A stretch of 64,000 nt of DNA, taken from contig ONQB01000006.1 of assembly GCA_900319905.1 (NCBI GenBank), positions 1 through 64,000 of the forward strand. Direction: 5' to 3'. A program made the position numbers and the translations under genes. Under the pieces are notes generated by a model. The model was not told the origin of the DNA and searched no databases. It worked only from the letters and a program-made list of their open reading frames with translations. The stretch is from an uncultured Prevotella sp. Its GTDB lineage: Bacteria > Bacteroidota > Bacteroidia > Bacteroidales > Bacteroidaceae. This document shows, one piece after another, positions 32,757 through 41,000 of this stretch (position 1 is the first letter of the stretch; every line of letters starts with the position of its first letter).

Positions 32757-35132
32757 TCATTTCGCCGAGATGCCGACCAGCTTGCTTTGGTAACTATCAA
32801 TTGCCGAGGCAAGGGCATCGTTTACCGCCGATGAACTGTCGTCAGCCGAGGTAAAGATCCACTTGAAATCGCCCTTGTTCATTCGGCCGGCACCAGCCCA
32901 TCCTGTTACAACGGCAGGAACGGAAGTGGCTGCATCGGGAGTATAACTGTACATCAGCGCGCTGTTCGTATCGAAGTTGTCATAAGCAGTGCCTCCGACG
33001 AGCGTCTTCACGCTGCCGGGCACCTGCTCATTGCGCTGGCTCACCTCATAGCAATCGAAGCTTGTGGCATCATCGTTCTGCGTGATGGGCGTATAGTTGG
33101 AACTCGACCCCTTGTCAGCATAGACATTGCCGTAGCTCTTTATCATTCCGCCATTTTCTCCCGAGAACGTACCACTGCCCTTGGCATCGGTACCTTGCAG
33201 CGAGATGAGCATCGGGTCCTTGGTAGCACGGAAATAGTTGCTTTCCACAAAGACGCTCGATCCTGTCGTGGCGCCAACACCATATTTGGCACAACCGTCG
33301 TAATAGTTGTTCCACACATGTACGCTCATCGTGCGCACACGTGGATGGCGTGAGTCGCTATGGTCAAACCAGTTATGGTTATAGTCAATGTAGTTTGGTC
33401 CTGACTCGCTCGTCATACCGCAAAGCGAGGACTTGCCACTGTCAAAATAGTGGTTGTAAGCGATAGTGATATACTGAGAGTCGCCTTTCACGTCGGTGGT
33501 GCCGTCACCTTTCACCTGATCGGCATCACTGCCTTTCTGTCCATAGAACAAGTCGAGGTTGTGCACCCAGATGTATTTATTATCCGTATCGAGTGACACG
33601 CAGTCGTCCATGCAACGCATAATGGCGAAGTTGCGAAGCTCCACATTTGCCGCATTTCTCAGCAAGAAGCCAAATCCACGTATGGTGGCATCGTCGCCGA
33701 TACCTTCCAGCGTGATGTAGAGGTTGCTGTATGCATTCTTGCCTTTTATCTGCAACCCTTCGGCCGATGAGAATACAGCATCGAGGTCATCTTTCTCCAC
33801 CAGTCCGATGAAGCGCACGTCAAGCGGACGGGTCTCATAACCTTTCTGGTAAGCACCGATGATTGCCTGCAAGCCCGTGTACACCGCTACGTTGGTAGCC
33901 TTCGAGCCGGTCTTCACCTCGCACGTCACCGTTTTGGCAGTCTGTGCAGTGACATAGAGCACACGGGCATTGCTCTTCAGCGACCCGTCATCATTGTAAG
34001 CACCAACACCCGAATTGTTCAGATGGGCAAAGCCTGAGCGGTCATAGTTCTTCACCGTCATGCCCAAGGCCTCATTGGCATTGTCTGCAAGCTCCGTTCC
34101 GTTGCTGACAGGCACCACCTTCATGTCGTAGCTGCCGGCCTTCAGTCCCACCATATCGGCACGAAGCGAATCGCCATAACTACGCACGAGCATGGAGTCG
34201 ATGCGGGTGTAGGCTGTGTAGTCACCACCTTTTATATATACATGATAAAGCGTATAGCCGCTGAACTTTTTAAACTTAACATACGCTGACTCCAGCCAAC
34301 CTTTGGCCTCCGTAATTTCGACCTTACCATCTTGGTTTGTCACCTCACCGCTCGTGTTACCATCTGAGGCCTTGGCGAAGGCAACGTTTTTCGGTGCATA
34401 ATACACATCCTTCCAGTCAGATCCATCCACGTATACAGTATCATCGTCAATGTCCATCTTGCTGATGTCGGCCGTATTGTAATATTTCAGTTCGTTGTTG
34501 CTGTTAGTGATGAGTGCTTGATTAGCCTTACTGTTGAAGGCCACAGCATGGGTCGTAACGTCTGTCTTTGTATCAGGGATGGAGCCACCCGTTTCAGTAA
34601 CAGTGATCGAGAAGAGATAAACGCCGCCCGTGGTGGTAAGCGTGACATCGCCGTCAGCAATCACCGTCGCCGTATAGTCCGCACCCGTGTTAATAGAACT
34701 TGTGAATGCGGTCTCACTGAGATTGGCAAGTGTCAGCGAGCGCTCTTTGCCCTTGGAGGACGAACCGAAATTTACTTTCACCGTGGTTCCGGACTTAAGA
34801 TTAGGAATGCGCACGACGATGCCGGAGCCATTCAGTCCCAGTCTCTTGTTCACATCCACACGAATGCTACCCGACGGTGAGGCGGAAGCTGTGAAGTAGA
34901 GCCCTGCCGTCATGGCCAACGTCCGGCCACTGGCTGTCAGTTGTGCATCAGCAACAGCCGTCATCAGTCCATAACGCTTGTTTGTTGAATTATACGTCCA
35001 GTTTGCATCCGCCGCCAACGCCGTCTGGTCATCCGAGGGCGTAACATTAAACTTCCACGACGTGTCCGCACTCGCTCCTATTGGAATGAGCAAGAGCACT
35101 GCGAGGAGTAGATTATAGAGTCTGCTATTCAT
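32757..35132 (-). CDS. Secreted pectate lyase, polysaccharide lyase family 1
   Basis: 791 residues. Signal peptide MNSRLYNLLLAVLLLIPIGA to about residue 22. The N-terminal 180 residues form a beta domain (possibly carbohydrate binding) with GIVVRIPNLKSGTTVKVNFG. The parallel beta-helix pectate lyase domain covers about 410-720: RNAANVELRNFAIMRCMDDC, KGDSQYITIAYNHYFDSGKS, and NHNWFDHSDSRHPRVRTMSV with the catalytic Arg region. Cleaves homogalacturonan by beta-elimination with calcium. Preceded by a small secreted protein gene (27-base gap). No C-terminal sorting tail is seen, unlike its neighbours. Confidence 0.9.
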   Translation of the reverse strand: MNSRLYNLLLAVLLLIPIGASADTSWKFNVTPSDDQTALAADANWTYNSTNKRYGLMTAVADAQLTASGRTLAMTAGLYFTASASPSGSIRVDVNKRLGLNGSGIVVRIPNLKSGTTVKVNFGSSSKGKERSLTLANLSETAFTSSINTGADYTATVIADGDVTLTTTGGVYLFSITVTETGGSIPDTKTDVTTHAVAFNSKANQALITNSNNELKYYNTADISKMDIDDDTVYVDGSDWKDVYYAPKNVAFAKASDGNTSGEVTNQDGKVEITEAKGWLESAYVKFKKFSGYTLYHVYIKGGDYTAYTRIDSMLVRSYGDSLRADMVGLKAGSYDMKVVPVSNGTELADNANEALGMTVKNYDRSGFAHLNNSGVGAYNDDGSLKSNARVLYVTAQTAKTVTCEVKTGSKATNVAVYTGLQAIIGAYQKGYETRPLDVRFIGLVEKDDLDAVFSSAEGLQIKGKNAYSNLYITLEGIGDDATIRGFGFLLRNAANVELRNFAIMRCMDDCVSLDTDNKYIWVHNLDLFYGQKGSDADQVKGDGTTDVKGDSQYITIAYNHYFDSGKSSLCGMTSESGPNYIDYNHNWFDHSDSRHPRVRTMSVHVWNNYYDGCAKYGVGATTGSSVFVESNYFRATKDPMLISLQGTDAKGSGTFSGENGGMIKSYGNVYADKGSSSNYTPITQNDDATSFDCYEVSQRNEQVPGSVKTLVGGTAYDNFDTNSALMYSYTPDAATSVPAVVTGWAGAGRMNKGDFKWIFTSADDSSSAVNDALASAIDSYQSKLVGISAK

Positions 35133-35159
35133 AATGATATGCTTAATGGTTTAACCGTC

Positions 35160-35522
35160 TTATCGTTTTATCATTTGTTTCTTCCCATTGATGATATAGA
35201 TGCCTTCCGGCAGCTTGTCCTTATCCTTACCTACATTTTGCCCGGACAGGTTATAGATGCGGTCGTCAACACACTGACGACGATTTTGATTAACTGTCTT
35301 GATGCCGCTCGTACTGCCAAAGGCAATGTTCACAGTAGCCATATCAGCTGATTGTGTGGTACCGTCGGTAAAAGAGAGTTGGACATCCGAACCATTAAAG
35401 GTAATTTCCTTTACGATTTTGTTAACGGCGACACCCCCTACCGTCACTGTCTGGCCATCGTCAGCTTGTGCAGCAAAAGGTAAGGCTGCGATGGCAAAAG
35501 CTATTATTAAACGTTTCATCAT
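35160..35522 (-). CDS. Small secreted protein with C-terminal sorting-like tail
   Basis: 120 residues. Signal peptide MMKRLIIAFAIAALPFAAQA. A short beta-rich centre (VNKIVKEITFNGSDVQLSFT). The last 35 residues, IYNLSGQNVGKDKDKLPEGI to IINGKK, match the style of C-terminal tails on many secreted Prevotella proteins. No known family for the centre. Lies 27 bases before the pectate lyase and probably shares its transcript, with its own -7 box at 35567. Confidence 0.75.
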   Translation of the reverse strand: MMKRLIIAFAIAALPFAAQADDGQTVTVGGVAVNKIVKEITFNGSDVQLSFTDGTTQSADMATVNIAFGSTSGIKTVNQNRRQCVDDRIYNLSGQNVGKDKDKLPEGIYIINGKKQMIKR

Positions 35523-35566
35523 ATGTTTTTAATTGATTGATTAATTCCTTTCACCTTCCCCCATGG

Positions 35567-35574
35567 CAAAATTA
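35567..35574 (-). promoter_or_regulatory. -7 promoter element of the small secreted protein/pectate lyase unit
   Basis: The minus strand reads TAATTTTG, 44 bases before the ATG at 35522. Confidence 0.6.
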
Positions 35575-35712
35575 ATACAAAACCAATAAATAGGAAAATC
35601 AACGAGCCAAAATTATCAGGCCATCATTCGCACTTTTGTACGGAATTGTCGCAATTTTATCCGCCTGCGTTTTTTTTACCTCTTTGTTTGTTCCTATTAC
35701 TGGATTTTGCAT

Positions 35713-35720
35713 TATATTTG
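35713..35720 (+). promoter_or_regulatory. -7 promoter element of the 228-residue secreted protein gene
   Basis: TATATTTG, 47 bases before the ATG at 35768. Two TTTG runs (35683-35690) are candidate -33 elements 22-26 bases upstream. Confidence 0.65.
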
Positions 35721-35767
35721 CAACGCAAAAGTCAACCAATTATTAATATCTAAAAATAAGAACGCTT

Positions 35768-36454
35768 ATGAAAAAATTATTTACTATTGTAGCATTAGCT
35801 TTTTGCGCGCTGACCATCAACGCACAGACCACCCTCTCTTTCTCTGAAGTGAAAGCTGCAGGTTCCTTGGACGGACAAACCCTCAGCAACACGGAGAACA
35901 ACTACACACTCTCGCTGACCATTACTGACACAAAGGGTAAGGTGTCCATTGACGAGAACAATGCCCGTTTTGGCACTCCCGAGAGCTATGTCTCTTTTGA
36001 CCACAGACTGAAGAGCGGTGGTAAGAGTTCCTCAGCCAATAGCATGTCGCTGACCATTCCCGCTGATGGCGATTTGTTGGTTTATGCACGCTCAGCCAGT
36101 GGTTCAGCAACCGACCGCAACTTGGTACTTACCCAAAACGACGAAGAGCTTTACAATAAAGTTGTGCAGGATGCTGATGCCACATCCTTCACGACCGATG
36201 AGGGCAAGACAAGTAAAGTCTTTCCTGTAATTTCTGTTCCAGTGAAGCAGGGAACAGTAGATATCGCCTATCCTACAGGTGCGCTGAATTTCTATGGTTT
36301 CACCTTTAAGGACAAAGCTGCAACGGGCATCACCAAGACACTGAAGGCTGAGACAGCGAAAGACAATGCCACCTACAATCTCGCAGGCCAGCGCCTGAAC
36401 AAGGACAGCAAAGGGCTTGTGATTCGTAACGGAAAGAAATTTATCAATAAGTAA
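35768..36454 (+). CDS. Secreted protein with C-terminal sorting-like tail, unknown function
   Basis: 228 residues. Signal peptide MKKLFTIVALAFCALTINAQ. The central part (about 25-185) is beta-rich, and looks like the jelly-roll domains at the N termini of secreted Prevotella lyases (for example DGDLLVYARSASGSATDRNL). The tail TYNLAGQRLNKDSKGLVIRN then GKKFINK resembles the tails at 35160 and 58783. No catalytic motif recognised. Divergent from the pectate lyase unit. Confidence 0.75.
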   Translation: MKKLFTIVALAFCALTINAQTTLSFSEVKAAGSLDGQTLSNTENNYTLSLTITDTKGKVSIDENNARFGTPESYVSFDHRLKSGGKSSSANSMSLTIPADGDLLVYARSASGSATDRNLVLTQNDEELYNKVVQDADATSFTTDEGKTSKVFPVISVPVKQGTVDIAYPTGALNFYGFTFKDKAATGITKTLKAETAKDNATYNLAGQRLNKDSKGLVIRNGKKFINK

Positions 36455-36522
36455 TTTGTTAATAGGAATCATTGGGAAGGCGTTCCCAATAGACAATGAA
36501 AGAATAGGTAAATAGTATGAAG

Positions 36523-36548
36523 GGCCGGCTCAATGCCGGCCTTTTTTT
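36523..36548 (+). terminator. Intrinsic terminator after the 228-residue secreted protein gene
   Basis: 7-bp GC-rich stem GGCCGGC / GCCGGCC with loop TCAAT (between 36523 and 36541), then seven T. An upstream hairpin with arms ATTGGGAA and TTCCCAAT (about 36469-36490) may add to it. Confidence 0.85.
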
Positions 36549-36551
36549 GTT

Positions 36552-37034
36552 TTATCGGTCAAGGATAATGCAGAAGAGATAATCGGAAAGCCGGTTGAGA
36601 TAAATTCTCAACACAGTAGGATAGCGGTCATCGGCTTCCATCAGTGCGACGAGCCTCCGTTCGCAGGTCCTTACTTTGGCCCGCGTCAGATGGAGTAAGG
36701 CATCCGCACGGTCACGGCCCGGCAACACAAACTTAAACTGCATGTCTTTCGACACCTTATTAATATATGCCTCCATCCGCTCCACGGCCTGTTGCAGCGT
36801 CTGCTCCTTGGCCCTGTCGCTGTCGCATGCGATGAGCGCCATGACATCCATCAGCTCCCGCTGCATGGTTTCGAAGGGAGCGGCACTGCCGGTGGTCACC
36901 TTGCATAGACCCAACAAAGCGTTGCACTCGTCAAGCAACCCATTGAGCTCGATGCGCAAATCGGTCTTTTCCACCCGGGTTCCGTCATAGAGCGACGTCA
37001 TTCCACCGTCACCTTTTTTAGTAGTCACTTTCAT
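36552..37034 (-). CDS. Cob(I)alamin adenosyltransferase, PduO type
   Basis: 160 residues from the ATG at 37034. Transfers adenosyl from ATP to cob(I)alamin, giving coenzyme B12. Seen: N-terminal KVTTKKGDGGMTSLYDGTRV (ATP-binding), ELNGLLDECNALLGL, and the conserved FVLPGRDRADALLHLTRAKV then RTCERRL. C-terminal YLNRLSDYLF. Last gene of the minus-strand corrinoid set, 18 bases after the BtuC-like gene. Context indicates that imported corrinoid is adenosylated here. Confidence 0.95.
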   Translation of the reverse strand: MKVTTKKGDGGMTSLYDGTRVEKTDLRIELNGLLDECNALLGLCKVTTGSAAPFETMQRELMDVMALIACDSDRAKEQTLQQAVERMEAYINKVSKDMQFKFVLPGRDRADALLHLTRAKVRTCERRLVALMEADDRYPTVLRIYLNRLSDYLFCIILDR

Positions 37035-37052
37035 CAATTCTTCAGCTTATCG

Positions 37053-38069
37053 TTATGGTTTCCTCAATATAACATAGATGATCATCGGAGCGCCAATTAA
37101 TGGTGTGATGGCATTGAGGGGCAACACGGCACCATTGTCTGGTAAGGTGGTCAGCACATTACACAGCAGTGCCACAACTCCGCCAATGCATATTGTGGCA
37201 GGGATAAGCCAATGATGATCGGCCGTGCGCAACCACAAGCGTGCCATATGGGGCACTGCCAGCGCAATGAAGGCGATAGGACCGCAAAACGCAGTCACCA
37301 CAGCCGTAAGCAGTCCCGTGAGCAACATCAGCACGTTACGCGTGCGCCTGACGTTAATGCCCATACTTTCGGCATATCGGGGGCCCAACAACAGCGCATT
37401 GAGCGGTTTCACAAGAAGCAGCGTGGCCAGCGTTCCGCAGACCGTCAATCCGCCAAACACCGGCAAGGCTTCCATGGACACGTTGCCAAAGTCGCCCATT
37501 CCCCAGAACACAAAACTACGTAATCCTTCTTCGGTAGCGGTGAAGTTGAGCAACGTGATAACGCTGGAACACAGATAGCCCACCAAGATACCGATGATGA
37601 TGAGCACCACCGAACTGCGCACCATTTTACTGCAGAGCCATATGAGTGCCGTCACCGCTACAGCTCCTATGAAAGCGGCCGCCACCGACGACAGATAGCC
37701 CACCATCCCCGTCAGCACCATACCGGGGGCCAGCGTGAGCAGGGCCACAGCAAGGCTTGCCCCACTCGTGATACCAAAGATATCGGGCGCTGCTAAGGGA
37801 TTGCGAAAAGCCGTCTGCAACAACAACCCGCTCACGGCCAAAGCGCCCCCCGCCAACAGAGCCGTGATGGCCCGAGGCAGGCGCGTCTCCAGCACGATAA
37901 AGGACCAACTGGGGTCGGCAGCTCCCTTCCCTGACAAGATGTTGACAATACCCGACAAGGGAATCTCCGCGCTGCCATGAACAAGGCTCAAAAGAAACAG
38001 CACAGGGATAGCCAGCACCAACAGCGTCAGCCTGAGTCTGTAGTTAGGATGACCGCAACTACCCATCAT
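37053..38069 (-). CDS. FecCD/BtuC-type ABC transporter permease
   Basis: 338 residues with about nine or ten membrane helices. Family signatures: RLPRAITALLAGGALAVSGL, FRNPLAAPDIFGITSGASLA, CGPIAFIALAVPHMARLWLR and a C-terminal GAPMIIYVILRK. The neighbours (BtuF-like lipoprotein, adenosyltransferase) favour corrinoid uptake over iron-siderophore uptake, but sequence alone cannot exclude the latter. Start overlaps the BtuF-like stop by four bases (ATGA). No ATPase gene is adjacent. Confidence 0.92.
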   Translation of the reverse strand: MMGSCGHPNYRLRLTLLVLAIPVLFLLSLVHGSAEIPLSGIVNILSGKGAADPSWSFIVLETRLPRAITALLAGGALAVSGLLLQTAFRNPLAAPDIFGITSGASLAVALLTLAPGMVLTGMVGYLSSVAAAFIGAVAVTALIWLCSKMVRSSVVLIIIGILVGYLCSSVITLLNFTATEEGLRSFVFWGMGDFGNVSMEALPVFGGLTVCGTLATLLLVKPLNALLLGPRYAESMGINVRRTRNVLMLLTGLLTAVVTAFCGPIAFIALAVPHMARLWLRTADHHWLIPATICIGGVVALLCNVLTTLPDNGAVLPLNAITPLIGAPMIIYVILRKP

Positions 38070-39154
38070 TTCTCTTTGAGCCGTTGATAATAACGCAGTC
38101 CGCCAAGGCTAACCTTGGGATGGAGCAGTTGGATCATCTCGCGCAGCAAGTAGTCGGGGCGCCAACTCACCTCCTCAAAATAGGGGACCTTTGAGCAGTT
38201 GCATTCATAGATCTCGCCCGTCCGGAAAGCCTTCAGCGCCTTGTAGCCATCATATTCCCTTAAGAGCTGCTGCTTGTCCATAGGTCCGGCACCGTTGATC
38301 TTAAAGGCCCACACGTCGCTCTGTCCCGCCTTGGTCATAATCTGCTCCACCGACAAGGGCAGGCTGCCACTGTGCTGGTCGTCGGAGAAGGCATAACGGC
38401 CATTGGCATCTTTGATCAACACGCCGATGCTGCTTCTGCCGCCTGGCGTATACCATGTGGCACCCGTCTTACGCTCAGTGAGAATGCTGCGGCCCACAGG
38501 CAGTTTGGTAGCATATGCCTTCAGATGCTGATAAGTAGAGTCAACCACATGGAACAACGAATCGGCCCGCTGACCCACGCCGAACAGTCTGCCGTAATAG
38601 CGCATCCATTCGGCCCGTCCCAGTGCCGAGGTCTCCATATAGTCAGCCGCCAAAATGACGGGAATGCCCAAGCGTTCCAGTTTGCCCAGGCTCATGCCCT
38701 CATACGGACTAATGATGATGGCATCAGGCTTGAGAGCTACAATACGCTCGATGTCCGGGCTCATGGAGTTGCCGCAATCCACAATTTTTCCTTTAGCTCC
38801 GTCGGGTAAGGACAGTCGACGGCGTATGTCCTTCACAAGGATATACTGGGCATCGCATACACCGACAATACGATCAGCAACACCAAGGTATTCAAGCAAC
38901 TGACAATGTGAGGTCGTAAACACCACCACACGGGAGAGCGGCTTCTCCAGCACAAACCGCTGAAGGCGATGTCCTGTCCGCCAAGGATCGCTGACCATAA
39001 AAACCGAATGACCTTGGCTGTCAGCACATGCAATGAGCTGGGCGTATTTGGCAAATTCGCCATTAGACTTCTGCTGAATGGTCCTATTTCTCTTACAAGC
39101 TGAGAGAGAAAGCATCAGCAACAGGCTCAGCAACAGTTCAGTTGTATACCTCAT
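38066..39154 (-). CDS. Substrate-binding lipoprotein of ABC transporter (BtuF-like)
   Basis: 362 residues from the ATG at 39154; a start 36 bases earlier would precede the signal peptide. MRYTTELLLSLLLMLSLSAC gives a lipobox Cys20. Type III periplasmic-binding fold: SRVVVFTTSHCQLLEYLGVA, DIERIVALKPDAIIISPYEG, LGIPVILAADYMETSALGRA, and a C-terminal EVSWRPDYLLREMIQLLHP. Likely binds a corrinoid given its partners. Start overlaps the pantothenate kinase stop (ATGA). Confidence 0.9.
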   Translation of the reverse strand: MRYTTELLLSLLLMLSLSACKRNRTIQQKSNGEFAKYAQLIACADSQGHSVFMVSDPWRTGHRLQRFVLEKPLSRVVVFTTSHCQLLEYLGVADRIVGVCDAQYILVKDIRRRLSLPDGAKGKIVDCGNSMSPDIERIVALKPDAIIISPYEGMSLGKLERLGIPVILAADYMETSALGRAEWMRYYGRLFGVGQRADSLFHVVDSTYQHLKAYATKLPVGRSILTERKTGATWYTPGGRSSIGVLIKDANGRYAFSDDQHSGSLPLSVEQIMTKAGQSDVWAFKINGAGPMDKQQLLREYDGYKALKAFRTGEIYECNCSKVPYFEEVSWRPDYLLREMIQLLHPKVSLGGLRYYQRLKEK

Positions 39155-39990
39155 GGTCTTATTCTTTCGTGTTGCTTGGTCTTGTAGCACAATGCAGCGC
39201 CAATGGCTGTACAGAACTCCGAATACTTAGGAATGATAAAATGCACCTTATAAAGTTTCTCCAGTCCGGGGAACACTTGTTTGCATTGTGGCAGCAGCGT
39301 CAGGTTGCCAATGAGCACGTACTCTCTGATACCACTGTTGAGCGAGGCCAGTATACAACTCGATCCGATGGTTTGTAAAACTGTAGTGATGATGCCGCGG
39401 GCGATGTCCTCGCGCATCGCATTGCTGCGGGCTTTGCCAAAGAGCGAGGCCGTCACGTCCTTAGGCAGTCCGGGCAATGGGTTGGGACTGATGTCGCCAA
39501 TCCTTAAGTCGATATTGGAGATGTCACCCTGCATGGCCAGCGAGATAATCTGCTTCATGTCATCGGTGTTGAGCATGATGCGGCTCAGTCCCATCAGCGT
39601 ACCGCCGCCTAAGCCCAGACCACCGATATGGCGAATGTCGTCGCCGTCGCACTGAACGAGACTCGTGCCAGTACCCATCGACACGACAATCATCCGGTCG
39701 AGGTCGGTCTCATAACGGGCTCCAAGGCCGTCGGCTACGAACTCCTCTGCCTTAGCCGTGGGCAGACCATAGATAGGTTTGTCGATGTAGGCCGACCCCA
39801 CACCCGTAATCATCACCTGCTCAATGTCTTGCAAGTCAATCTGATTGTCAAACAAATACTTACCGAAGCCACCGTAGAGTGAGGTCACTGGGTCAGTAGC
39901 CCGTATACGGATCGGCGAAATGACGACACTGTCCTCATTGATACCTACGATTTTTGTGGTGCTGATGCCCACGTCAATTCCTATAACCAC
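39151..39990 (-). CDS. Type II pantothenate kinase
   Basis: 279 residues from a GTG start; no ATG is in frame upstream. Actin-like ATPase fold: GIDVGISTTKIVGIN at the N terminus, MITGVGSAYID, VSMGTGTSLVQCDGDDIRHI and GLGLGGGTLMGLSRIML, matching the eukaryotic-like (Fumble, CoaW) pantothenate kinases. First step of coenzyme A synthesis. Its position in a corrinoid operon is not explained by pathway; both CoA and B12 are used by methylmalonyl-CoA mutase in propionate metabolism, which is only a suggestion. Confidence 0.85.
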   Translation of the reverse strand: MVIGIDVGISTTKIVGINEDSVVISPIRIRATDPVTSLYGGFGKYLFDNQIDLQDIEQVMITGVGSAYIDKPIYGLPTAKAEEFVADGLGARYETDLDRMIVVSMGTGTSLVQCDGDDIRHIGGLGLGGGTLMGLSRIMLNTDDMKQIISLAMQGDISNIDLRIGDISPNPLPGLPKDVTASLFGKARSNAMREDIARGIITTVLQTIGSSCILASLNSGIREYVLIGNLTLLPQCKQVFPGLEKLYKVHFIIPKYSEFCTAIGAALCYKTKQHERIRP

Positions 39991-40081
39991 TGGATGATGT
40001 TTTGAAGATTAATCATTATTGAACCGCTGCAACGGCTTAGCATGCATTGCCACAGCCTTTAGACGTGCTTGGCCGTTGTCC

Positions 40082-40747
40082 TTACCGGTAGATGAAGTAA
40101 CTGCCCCCGTCGCTGTCGCAATACTTTCGGAGCAAGGTCTGTATGTATTCCGCATTCTCCCTCACCCGCAGCTCATTGCCGTCATAGCCATTGATCAGCA
40201 CCAGGAGATGCGTCGTGTCGAGCTGTATCTTCGTGCGTTCATTGTCGGAGGTAGGTGTTCCCACTCCCCCTTGCCGGTCACGATAGACCGGCAGTCCGGC
40301 AATGTTGATCATGCCACGTCCGATGCCCTCATAAGGCTCACCTTCACGTCCCACGCCCAACGTCAGCCGATCGCCCACGAACTTATCTGCATCGAAGCCG
40401 CCAATGCTGTAACCAAATGCGATGCTGGCAAGGTTGATGAGGTCGACTAAGGTGTCAATCTGATATAGTGCCTTGCCCTTGAGTTGTCGGCGAATGAGGG
40501 CCTCAGAGGCAGGGCGGTAGCGCGACGGATCTTTGCCACAGGCCCTGTAGACGCGGCGTGTGGCGGCTATGCCCGGGAGGTCTTTCAGTGACTCGGTGGT
40601 CAACGTCTCGCGATAATGATCGCCCATCGACTCAATCTCGTCCCACAAAGGCTTGCAGTACTGACTGTTGGTGACTTTCGCCTCCACGCACGCCCCCACA
40701 AAACCTGGGCATACCTTTTCAATGTCGTCTGTTACAACTACTTCCAT
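40082..40747 (-). CDS. B3/B4 tRNA-binding-domain protein
   Basis: 221 residues. It resembles the B3/B4 module of PheT as a stand-alone protein: YRETLTTESLKDLPGIAATR, YRACGKDPSRYRPASEALIR, GKALYQIDTLVDLINLASIA and a C-terminal TTHLLVLINGYDGNELR. Stand-alone B3/B4 proteins may hydrolyse mischarged tRNA; unproven here. It is first in the minus-strand unit, 91 bases before the pantothenate kinase gene. Confidence 0.88.
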   Translation of the reverse strand: MEVVVTDDIEKVCPGFVGACVEAKVTNSQYCKPLWDEIESMGDHYRETLTTESLKDLPGIAATRRVYRACGKDPSRYRPASEALIRRQLKGKALYQIDTLVDLINLASIAFGYSIGGFDADKFVGDRLTLGVGREGEPYEGIGRGMINIAGLPVYRDRQGGVGTPTSDNERTKIQLDTTHLLVLINGYDGNELRVRENAEYIQTLLRKYCDSDGGSYFIYR

Positions 40748-40826
40748 GTTCCTATTTGTTATAATTTTCCTGTCATCACAAGCGGCTATTCGCTACCAAC
40801 TGATGGACAAGGCTTCATTCATCTGA

Positions 40827-40834
40827 CAAATTTA
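40827..40834 (-). promoter_or_regulatory. -7 promoter element of the B3/4-corrinoid unit
   Basis: The minus strand reads TAAATTTG, 79 bases before the ATG at 40747. No cobalamin riboswitch is recognised in the leader. Confidence 0.5.
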
Positions 40835-40961
40835 GACAAAAATCCACAATACACAAAATAAAAGAATGATTATTGACTGATATAAAGCCATCACGAAGAT
40901 GGGGAAGCAAAAAAAGATGCATTTTCACCGACAATTTCCAATCCAATTCACCATCTTTCGT

Positions 40962-40969
40962 TAACTTTG
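40962..40969 (+). promoter_or_regulatory. -7 promoter element of the ligase gene
   Basis: TAACTTTG, 31 bases before the ATG at 41001. Confidence 0.75.
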
Positions 40970-41000
40970 CATCATAATAACGTTATTCTACTCTCGATTT

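Noticed and set aside
40748..41000. Cobalamin riboswitch before the B12-related unit
   Set aside because: No B12-box-like conserved core was recognised on the minus strand; a covariance search would settle it.
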